Shown in pieces: positions 58,085 to 64,000 of a stretch of 64,000 nucleotides of DNA. The DNA is from Woodsholea maritima DSM 17123 (lineage in GTDB: Bacteria > Pseudomonadota > Alphaproteobacteria > Caulobacterales > Maricaulaceae): contig NZ_KB908056.1 of the NCBI RefSeq assembly GCF_000382325.1, positions 873,148 to 937,147 on the forward strand, read 5' to 3'. The notes beneath the pieces were generated by a model that saw only the letters and a program-made list of their open reading frames with translations, was not told where the DNA came from and did no database searches. Positions within the stretch are counted from its first letter, which is position 1; each line of letters opens with the position of its first letter. The translations under genes and the position numbers were made by a program.

Positions 58085-58909
58085 ATGGGCCGGGAGCCTT
58101 TAAAGATTGCCATTGTTGGGATTGCCGGTCGTTTGGGCCGTTCGATCCTACATACCGCTGCCGCGCGCGATGATATTGACATCGTCGGCGCGATGGTCAG
58201 CCATGATTCCCCTTTTAAAGACGCTGATATCGGCCTGATTGACAAAGAGGACCCCATGGGGGTTACGGCCTGTGTCAGCCTGGAAGAAGCCTGCGCGACC
58301 GCAGATATTGTCATCGACACCTCTGTGCCCAAGGTGACAGCCGCCATCGCCCCGCGTCTGGCTGACTTTGGCCGTCCTATCGCTTTGGTCACCGGGGTCA
58401 CCGGCCTCTCCAAGGACGAACACAGTGCCGTCATCGCCGCCGCCCAGCATATTCCCGTTTTGCAAGCGCGTAATTTCTCGCTGGGCCTAACAGTCGTCGA
58501 AGCCGCTTTAAAACAGCTCGCCGCCAGCTTAAGCGCCAAGACCTGGGATGCAGAGATTATTGAAGCTCACCATAAGCGCAAAACCGACAGCCCGTCCGGC
58601 ACAGCCCTGTTGCTGGGCGAGGCCATCGCGAGGGCGCGCGGTCACAAACATAGCGAGGTCGCCGTTTTTGATCGTCCACGCCAGGGCGAGGCGCGTGAAG
58701 AAGGCAGTATCGGCTATAGCGCGGTGCGCGGCGGCGGCATCATTGGGGAGCATACCGTGCGCTTTTTAAGTGAACTAGAAGAGGTGGAATTGCGCCATGT
58801 AGCGCGCGATCGCGCCATCTTCGCCCATGGTGCGCTGGATGGGGCCAAATGGCTCGCCACCCAGCCCGCCGGGCATTATTCCATGACCGATATGGCCAAA
58901 ACGCTTTGA
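58085..58909 (+). CDS. dapB: 4-hydroxy-tetrahydrodipicolinate reductase
   Basis: NAD(P)H-dependent step of the diaminopimelate/lysine pathway. The 274 residues have the nucleotide-binding IAIVGIAGRLGRSI (about 8-21) and the catalytic EAHHKRKTDSPSGTA with H162 and K166 in the places of the E. coli His/Lys pair. Length and pattern are normal. It lies 62 bases after dnaJ, as in Caulobacter relatives, but its ribosome-binding site is inside a stable hairpin. Confidence 0.97.
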   Translation: MGREPLKIAIVGIAGRLGRSILHTAAARDDIDIVGAMVSHDSPFKDADIGLIDKEDPMGVTACVSLEEACATADIVIDTSVPKVTAAIAPRLADFGRPIALVTGVTGLSKDEHSAVIAAAQHIPVLQARNFSLGLTVVEAALKQLAASLSAKTWDAEIIEAHHKRKTDSPSGTALLLGEAIARARGHKHSEVAVFDRPRQGEAREEGSIGYSAVRGGGIIGEHTVRFLSELEEVELRHVARDRAIFAHGALDGAKWLATQPAGHYSMTDMAKTL

Positions 58910-58912
58910 GGC

Positions 58913-59377
58913 TTACCAGCTGCCGGTGTTTTCCATGCTGACCCAGGGCTCTGCCGGGGCCAAGGCTTCGCCGGCTTGTAGCAACTCCACTGAAATACCA
59001 TCCGGCGAACGCACAAAGGCCATACGGCCATCGCGTGGTGGGCGATTGATGACATAGCCCATCGCCTGTAAATGCGCACAGATCTGGTAGATATCCTCAA
59101 CCCGGTAGGCGAGATGACCAAAATTACGCCCGCCTTCATAGGGTTCAGGATCCCAATTATAGGTCAGCTCCACGCAAGGCACCCCATCCGGCACCAGGCC
59201 TTCTTCGATAGTCACGCCTTCACGGTTCGCATCTTCAGGGGTTGCCAGAAAAACCAGGGTAAATCGGCCCTGTTCATACTCTGAACGGCGCACTTGTATG
59301 AGGCCCAAGCCCTCACAATAAAAGCGCAGTGAAGCGTCCAGATCGCTAACCCGAACCATGGTGTGCAAATAGCGCAT
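58913..59377 (-). CDS. gloA: Lactoylglutathione lyase-like VOC protein (glyoxalase I)
   Basis: A 154-residue single-domain vicinal-oxygen-chelate protein. The four metal ligands of glyoxalase I are in place: H5 (LHTMVRV), E70 (PCVELTYNW), H88 (FGHLAYRV) and E131 (ISVELLQ). The ELTYNWD motif is characteristic. It would detoxify methylglyoxal with glutathione, consistent with gshB in the same window. It converges on dapB with a three-base gap. Confidence 0.9.
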   Translation of the reverse strand: MRYLHTMVRVSDLDASLRFYCEGLGLIQVRRSEYEQGRFTLVFLATPEDANREGVTIEEGLVPDGVPCVELTYNWDPEPYEGGRNFGHLAYRVEDIYQICAHLQAMGYVINRPPRDGRMAFVRSPDGISVELLQAGEALAPAEPWVSMENTGSW

Positions 59378-59561
59378 TTTGATGTCCCTTAAAGCTGTTC
59401 CACGTAGCGTTCTCTATAAGCCAGCTTGGCGTCGATTCCGAGCCCCTTAGCGTAACATCCTGGAACATATGGCGTTAAGCAAGTTTTCAAAAGCGATATT
59501 ACACCGGTTTAATTTCATGCTATAGGTGATTTGCAACGTCTTATTCACGGGGTGATTTATC

Positions 59562-60032
59562 ATGACAATGCGTATCCCTGCCCTCGCCGGCGCACTCGCG
59601 CTTGGCGTTTCTGCTTTGGCCCTGGCTGCTGTTGAAGAACACAATGCTAGCGTCGATCTCGCGCTACACTCAATCCATGCTGTGACCCCTGAAGGGTCCA
59701 TGGATCCTGCCCATGATGGCCAGTGTGAAGAGCGCTATCATGCCATGTTGGGTGAGGCGGTTCACACCACCTATTCCATCAATCCAGACACATCGATCAT
59801 GAGTGCGGAAGTGACCTTCGAAGAAGAGCATGCTGAATTGCATCCGCTCGGCATCGAGGGCACCTATTCCTTTATGTCAGATGGTGTTCCCCATGGTTGG
59901 GAAGAGCATGGTATTTTCCAAGCCATGTTCGAAATCGACACCCATTACGAGCATGCACAATCTAACTTTTTGGCTCACCTAAATGATGAAGCCAATTGCG
60001 TCCTGTCCTCTCAGGACGATGATCATCACTAA
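59562..60032 (+). CDS. Secreted His/Glu-rich hypothetical protein
   Basis: A 156-residue exported protein: a signal peptide (MRIPALAGALALGVSALALA) then a mature part unusually rich in His and acidic residues (many HxxE, EEHxE and the C-terminal DDDHH). There are two Cys (CEERYH and ANCVLSS), probably a disulfide. I do not know the family. The composition suggests metal binding in the periplasm, perhaps zinc or copper, but that is inference. Its last 71 bases overlap the convergent gene at 59962-60666. Confidence 0.75.
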   Translation: MTMRIPALAGALALGVSALALAAVEEHNASVDLALHSIHAVTPEGSMDPAHDGQCEERYHAMLGEAVHTTYSINPDTSIMSAEVTFEEEHAELHPLGIEGTYSFMSDGVPHGWEEHGIFQAMFEIDTHYEHAQSNFLAHLNDEANCVLSSQDDDHH

Positions 60033-60666
60033 GATCATCTGACACTTCTAAGAGTTCAGGCCGGTGAGCGTCAGGCTCATCGGCCTGTTCATTCTTAGGC
60101 TCAGCATCACGCGCCGCGCGTTTTTCTTTGATGATAGCATGCGCACGTTGGGCCCATTTGGGTCGGCGACGCCATGCATGATCCTCTGGGATCGGTTCAC
60201 CGCGCGCACGGGCAAAAGCATGCGCCCAAGGCTCAGGCGCGCGGCTGTGATGGAGACGCGCGAAAGCCGCCCCAACACCGGCCCAGACCCCGGCAATGGC
60301 AAAGAAAATCGAGAACATGAAAACATAGCCGCCCCGTCCAGCCCAGTCATGACGCCCCGTGGCTTGCCAAATCTGTTCATAGCCTGCGGGGATCAACACC
60401 AAAGCCAGCGGGCTGATTAAAACGGCCGTGGTCAAAGTTGCCGCCACATACAAGGCCCAGCGCGGTGTATGGCAATCGACATAAAGCTGCACAAAATGCG
60501 CTTCATCCACAGTCGCAATCGTATGAGGTTTGACCACACGGCGATCGGCGTATTCATCAAGGGCTTCTTGGCGAACGCGCGTGCACACATAGAACCACCA
60601 CGCAATCAAAAGCGCGCTTAAACCAAGGGCCGCATAGGCGAAATAGACGATATTAGACTGGATCAT
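59962..60666 (-). CDS. Hypothetical membrane protein with acidic C-terminal tail
   Basis: A 234-residue protein of unknown family. Three hydrophobic segments (about 8-28, 68-95 and 112-135) are followed by a charged region (HAWRRRPKWAQRAHAIIKEK) and an acidic, probably disordered tail. The last 24 codons overlap the end of the convergent gene. If a shorter product is real, the tail would be lost, but the stop is the only one in this frame. It lies 38 bases downstream of a DUF2244 gene and may share its transcript. Confidence 0.7.
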   Translation of the reverse strand: MIQSNIVYFAYAALGLSALLIAWWFYVCTRVRQEALDEYADRRVVKPHTIATVDEAHFVQLYVDCHTPRWALYVAATLTTAVLISPLALVLIPAGYEQIWQATGRHDWAGRGGYVFMFSIFFAIAGVWAGVGAAFARLHHSRAPEPWAHAFARARGEPIPEDHAWRRRPKWAQRAHAIIKEKRAARDAEPKNEQADEPDAHRPELLEVSDDLSDDHRPERTGRNWLHHLGEPKS

Positions 60667-60704
60667 AGATCCGCTTTTAGCCCATCAAAACCAGGCTGGC
60701 GAGC

Positions 60705-61253
60705 CTATTGACCTGCAAGAGGATTAAAATCTGCACGCCGGGCGCGCGCGAGTACACTTTGAAGCGCTTGGCCCAGATCTTCACGTTCTTGGGGCGAGAG
60801 ATGGGTGCCTACAATCAAATGCTTACCCTGCTGGCTCAGGCAGATTTGCACATCACTTTGCCCCTTGCCGCGCACACTCAACTGACACCAGCCCGTCGGC
60901 ATACGATATTGGGTGAAGTGCCCAGACGGCCAGAACCGCGAGACCCGGATCTCTGCGCGTGTCACTTCGATTTTTTCCAATTGACGGCCATCGCGATAGC
61001 TCAGCTTAAACGCCAACCAGACCAGCGCGATATCCAGGCCGAAAAAGCCGATCACCGGCCAGGCCCCGATCAGCCAGAAGGCGAGACCTGCCGTAAAGCT
61101 CATCGCGACCAAAGTCGCCATTACCACGATGAAGCCCAGACTGGGAAGGGAGCGATGCGGGCGCACCTCGCCATCAAACAGCAAAGGATCTGCAAGCGGA
61201 GCCAAAGGCTCGGCTTCACGGGGCCAGCTTTCATAAAAACGACGCTCCATCAT
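60705..61253 (-). CDS. DUF2244 membrane protein
   Basis: A 182-residue protein of the alphaproteobacterial DUF2244 family. The N-terminal PHRSLPSLGFIVVMATLVAM motif (by position ~33-52) begins the first of two membrane helices (about 40-60 and 64-84), followed by a soluble beta-rich domain. The family often lies near cytochrome-oxidase or nth genes, neither of which is here. Function unknown. It is divergent from lolA. Confidence 0.85.
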   Translation of the reverse strand: MMERRFYESWPREAEPLAPLADPLLFDGEVRPHRSLPSLGFIVVMATLVAMSFTAGLAFWLIGAWPVIGFFGLDIALVWLAFKLSYRDGRQLEKIEVTRAEIRVSRFWPSGHFTQYRMPTGWCQLSVRGKGQSDVQICLSQQGKHLIVGTHLSPQEREDLGQALQSVLARARRADFNPLAGQ

Positions 61254-61367
61254 AGAGCTATGATAGAAAAATCACGGCAAAAATCCAGCGCCGAGGCAAA
61301 ATGTGATGAGCGCGCGATGAACGCAAAGGCCTTTCTAAAGTCGCAATCATTCTCTACATAGAGCCCT

Positions 61368-62126
61368 ATGAGCACACAATTTTTTATCACCGCTGTCGCC
61401 GCCTTGCTTCAGGCCACCAGTGTGGAGCCTGACAGCCAGAGCGTTTCTGAAACCCTGGCCACCACGCAGTCTGTTGAAACGCACGCGGCGGCCCAAACCT
61501 TGGATGATTTGCCCGAACCCCAAGAGATTCGCCAGGCCCAGACCCTCACCCAGGATGTTGAGGCGCTGGCCCATCGTGCCCAAAGCTATCTTGAGAGCGT
61601 AACGACGCTGAAAGCACGCTTTAGCCAGACCGGCCCCAATGGTCAGGCCATGCCCGGCGAGATTTATATCGCACGGCCCGGACGGATCCGCTTTGCCTAT
61701 GATGAACCCAGCCCGCTGCTGATCGTGGCCGATGGCACAACAGTGGCAATTGCTGATCGTGAGCTCGATACCGTTGATCGCGCGCCCATCGGCTCAACCC
61801 CGCTACGCTGGTTGCTCGCCGAGGAGACCAATCTGTGGGAACGCGGCGCAGTCGTGACCGCAGAATATCATGAAAACCAGCTTTATATCACGCTGGAAGA
61901 TCCGGAAGGCGAAACCGAAGGGCGCATCACCTTTGCCTTTGATGATCCCAACCCCCAGGGCCCGGCCAGCGCCATGACCCTGACCGAATGGTATGCGGTC
62001 GATGCCGTGGGCGGTCTGACCCAGATGCATTTGAGTGAAATTGTTCGCGGTGAGCGTTTAGATCCGCGCCTGTTTATCTTGGATGATGATCAGGGTGATG
62101 ATCGCCGCCGCGGACGTCGGCGTTAA
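61368..62126 (+). CDS. lolA: Outer-membrane lipoprotein carrier LolA-like protein
   Basis: A 252-residue periplasmic carrier that shuttles lipoproteins from LolCDE to the outer membrane. The N-terminus is a signal peptide (MSTQFFITAVAALLQATS) with an unusually long, low-complexity Thr/Gln/Glu stretch to ~75. The LolA fold follows: VTTLKARFSQTGPNGQAMPGEIYIARPGRIRF (by position ~81-112) and SPLLIVADGTTVAIADREL. Alphaproteobacterial LolA proteins often have such extensions. It ends in a strong terminator. The window encodes at least four of its likely cargo lipoproteins. Confidence 0.9.
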   Translation: MSTQFFITAVAALLQATSVEPDSQSVSETLATTQSVETHAAAQTLDDLPEPQEIRQAQTLTQDVEALAHRAQSYLESVTTLKARFSQTGPNGQAMPGEIYIARPGRIRFAYDEPSPLLIVADGTTVAIADRELDTVDRAPIGSTPLRWLLAEETNLWERGAVVTAEYHENQLYITLEDPEGETEGRITFAFDDPNPQGPASAMTLTEWYAVDAVGGLTQMHLSEIVRGERLDPRLFILDDDQGDDRRRGRRR

Positions 62127-62136
62127 TATCAACCAA

Positions 62137-62167
62137 GGCCAGATCCCAGGATCTGGCCCTTTTTTTA
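62137..62167 (+). terminator. Intrinsic terminator of lolA
   Basis: GGCCAGATC (62137-62145), loop CCAG, GATCTGGCC (62150-62158), then CT and seven T residues. It reaches the stop codon of the convergent yggS. Confidence 0.95.
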
Positions 62168-62848
62168 TTCTGGTTTTGCCCGCTCACCAAAGAGCGCAGA
62201 GCCCACCCGCACCGATGTCGCGCCCAGTTTCGCCGCGACATCATAATCCCCGCTCATCCCCATGGAGAGCTTTTCGACACCGCACGCCTTAGCCAATTTG
62301 GCCAGCAAGGCAAAATGCAAGCTAGCCGGTTCTTCCACCGGGGGGATGCACATCAAACCTTCGATGGTCAAACCATACTCAGTGCGCATCTTCGCCACAA
62401 AGGCTTCAACCTCATCAACGCCCAGACCGGCCTTTTGCGCTTCATCACCGGTATTGACCTGCACATAGAGCCGCGGGCTGCGCCCGGTCTCATCCATCGC
62501 TTTTTTGAGCGCGCCAGCCAGCTTTTCCCGGTCTAAAGTCTCAATCACATCAAACAAAGCCACCGCATCTTTGGCTTTATTGGTCTGGAGTGGCCCGATC
62601 AGACGCAATTCCAAATCCGGATAAGCTTCGCGGCGCGCTGCCCAGCGCGTGAACGCCTCTTGCACCCGGTTTTCACCGAAAACCCGCTGACCGGCCGCTA
62701 AGGCTTCATCAATACGCACATCAGGTTGTTGCTTTGACACCGCAACCAGAGTGATATCGCGTTTGAGCGCATCAGGGCCTAAACTCTCATGCGCCTCTTC
62801 AAGACGCTTCAAGATCAAGGCGCGGTTTTCAATAAAGCTCGGGCTCAT
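62165..62848 (-). CDS. YggS/PROSC-family PLP-binding protein
   Basis: A 227-residue PLP-homeostasis protein. The PLP lysine is in DITLVAVSKQQPDVRIDEAL, and the FGENRVQEAFTRW, LRLIGPLQTNK and YVQVNTGDEAQKAGL blocks are all family hallmarks. The C-terminal LSMGMSGDYDVAAKLGATSVRVGSALFG (by position ~193-220) binds the phosphate. The ATG at 62848 is chosen; an ATG at 62896 would overlap the divergent ThiE-like gene and add 16 residues without similarity. Confidence 0.95.
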   Translation of the reverse strand: MSPSFIENRALILKRLEEAHESLGPDALKRDITLVAVSKQQPDVRIDEALAAGQRVFGENRVQEAFTRWAARREAYPDLELRLIGPLQTNKAKDAVALFDVIETLDREKLAGALKKAMDETGRSPRLYVQVNTGDEAQKAGLGVDEVEAFVAKMRTEYGLTIEGLMCIPPVEEPASLHFALLAKLAKACGVEKLSMGMSGDYDVAAKLGATSVRVGSALFGERAKPE

Positions 62849-62884
62849 GGCAGGCTCTGCAAACGTGTGTGTGAGACAAAAGGC

Positions 62885-63490
62885 ATGATGCGACACTCCA
62901 TATCACGTCCACTGGTAAAGCAAGCGCTAGCACGCATGTTTTTCTTCACCGATCCCACGCGCGTGCCCGATCCCTTAAGCGTACTGGATCGCCTACCTGA
63001 GGGTAGCGGTGTAATCCTTCGCCATTTTGGTAAACCCGGCAATCGCTTAAACGCGAAAGCCCTGTGTGACAAAGTCCACCGCCGGGGCCTGCAATGCCTG
63101 ATCGCCAATGATCCCACGCTGGCGCGCGATATCGGTGCAGATGGTGTCCATTGGCCTGAACGCCATTTGGCCCGTGCCAGGGCCTGGGCCCAATCCCATC
63201 CCCATTGGCTGCACACCGGGGCCGCCCATAGCTTAAAGGCCTTACAGCGCGCCCATTATGCCCGCCTGGATGGAGTGTTCTTATCACCCGTCTTTGCCAG
63301 TCAAAGCCCCAGCGCAACGCATATTTTAAGCGAGACAGATCGCCAGACCTGGCTGCGCCAAGCCCATCTTCACGTACTGGCCTTAGGCGGGGTAACCCCT
63401 GCGCGCGCGCAAGCGCTCAAAGCCGAAGGGTTCTACGGCTGGGGCGCGATCGAGGCCTGGCTTAACGATGATAGGAATAATGAGAGGTAA
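62885..63490 (+). CDS. Thiamine phosphate synthase/TenI-like TIM-barrel protein
   Basis: A 201-residue protein of the ThiE/TenI family. The central CLIANDPTLARDIGADGVHWP stretch (by position ~76-96) and the C-terminal LALGGVTPARAQALKAEGFYGWG match the fold. However the QxRxK pyrimidine-binding motif of ThiE reads VILRHFGK, and DGVHxGQ reads DGVHWPE, so the classical thiamine phosphate synthase site is degenerate. No TPP riboswitch or other thi gene is near. I regard it as a ThiE-like protein of uncertain activity. Two adjacent ATGs (62885 and 62888) are possible. Confidence 0.82.
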   Translation: MMRHSISRPLVKQALARMFFFTDPTRVPDPLSVLDRLPEGSGVILRHFGKPGNRLNAKALCDKVHRRGLQCLIANDPTLARDIGADGVHWPERHLARARAWAQSHPHWLHTGAAHSLKALQRAHYARLDGVFLSPVFASQSPSATHILSETDRQTWLRQAHLHVLALGGVTPARAQALKAEGFYGWGAIEAWLNDDRNNER

Positions 63491-63497
63491 AAGGCGT

Positions 63498-64000
63498 TTA
63501 GAAGCGGAAGGCCGATTCAAATTTGATCTCAGGATCTTTGTTTTCCGTTTCAAGACCGAAAACATCGCCTTCAGGTGAGCTGAAGCGGAACTCACCGCCC
63601 ACGGTGATACGCTCATTCAGATCAAAGAAGGCCCCGGCGGTCACATCGTCCGAGCCAAATTGTGGTCCGGCCTGACTTTGATCGAAGCCCAGGGTGAAGC
63701 CCCAGCGTTCCCCGGCAGAAAAATGAAATTGCGTCCCTTCATTCCCCCAGGCTGAGTTCAAGCCTTCGGACGGGGCAACGGTAAACTGCTTATACCACGG
63801 CAGAGACGAGGTAGACGGCGCGCTGTTAGTGGCCAAGTTTGCCGCATAAGCTTCGCTGTTCTGCGCAGACGTTGGTGCCGATTCAGCGTTCAATGCGGGA
63901 CGATCATCCTCTTGAGAGGGGGTAATGCTGAGGCCAAACTGCTCCAACGGGGCAAGATTGATGCCCTCACCTTGCAGGTTAAACTCTGGCGCAGGTGCTG
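63498..64000 (-). CDS. NtrZ-like periplasmic protein (3' part; 5' end beyond the window)
   Basis: The last ~167 codons of a longer gene are present; no Met start precedes the window edge in this frame. A Pro/Ala-rich segment with APAPE is followed by a disordered stretch, then a C-terminal domain (WGFTLGFDQSQAGPQFGSDD, VTAGAFFDLNERITVGGEF) ending FESAFRF. The pattern recalls the NtrZ family of Caulobacter relatives, periplasmic inhibitors of the NtrY sensor kinase; that is a recollection of the family pattern, not a database match. It could also be an outer-membrane-like beta protein. Confidence 0.6.
   Translation of the reverse strand, partial: APAPEFNLQGEGINLAPLEQFGLSITPSQEDDRPALNAESAPTSAQNSEAYAANLATNSAPSTSSLPWYKQFTVAPSEGLNSAWGNEGTQFHFSAGERWGFTLGFDQSQAGPQFGSDDVTAGAFFDLNERITVGGEFRFSSPEGDVFGLETENKDPEIKFESAFRF

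Noticed and set aside
59397-59412. GTTC-N8-GTTC upstream of the glyoxalase-like gene
   Set aside because: The alphaproteobacterial LexA box needs a seven-base spacer; here it is eight, and the gene has no SOS link.
62849-62884. TPP riboswitch upstream of the ThiE-like gene
   Set aside because: The gap is too short and has no THI-box-like sequence.

Overview
The window is a chromosomal segment of an alphaproteobacterium, most likely from the Caulobacterales/Maricaulales side (Maricaulis, Oceanicaulis or Hyphomonas relatives). The grounds are protein character and gene order (rimP-nusA-ylxR-infB, metK beside a PraR-like regulator, mutS-glnD-murJ-trpS, rsmI-yraN-gshB), a Fur protein without the usual cysteine pair, a GTTC-N7-GTTC LexA box, clustered GANTC (CcrM-type) sites and an NtrZ-like protein. 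GC content looks moderately high. No tRNA, rRNA, insertion sequence, prophage or CRISPR array was seen.

Positions 1-27.6 kb are almost entirely minus-strand core genes: infB (cut by the window edge), ylxR, nusA and rimP behind a promoter and a terminator-like leader; trmB; metK and its HTH neighbour; lnt-corC-ybeY-phoH-miaB with 4-base overlaps or tiny gaps; an MFS pump with fur; rimI-tsaB-nitroreductase; nifU; uspA; a copper-chaperone lipoprotein; then trpS-murJ-glnD-mutS. The strand switches at mutS/maeB. From 27.7 to 35.3 kb come maeB, an AmpG-like permease, a hybrid histidine kinase, a MAPEG protein and a secreted M28 peptidase.

From 35.3 to 40 kb a minus-strand group holds comM, gshB, a BON lipoprotein, yraN and rsmI. 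comM has a textbook SOS promoter and an unusual cluster of four GANTC sites in its leader. lppC diverges from rsmI. hemW-rdgB and rph, neighbours in many alphaproteobacteria, are separated here by a plus-strand module: two tandem 37-38 residue hydrophobic peptides, a DUF2975 membrane protein and a small HTH regulator. A Fur-controlled TonB receptor and a small membrane protein follow.

From 48.7 to 58.9 kb lie the heat-shock genes hrcA-grpE and dnaK-dnaJ, whose upstream regions share a promoter-like motif, with alkB, a glutamate-synthase-like FMN protein and a pair of diverged unknown paralogs between them, then dapB with a sequestered ribosome-binding site. The last 5 kb carry a glyoxalase-like protein, unknown secreted and membrane proteins, lolA, yggS, a ThiE/TenI-like protein and the 3' part of an NtrZ-like gene.
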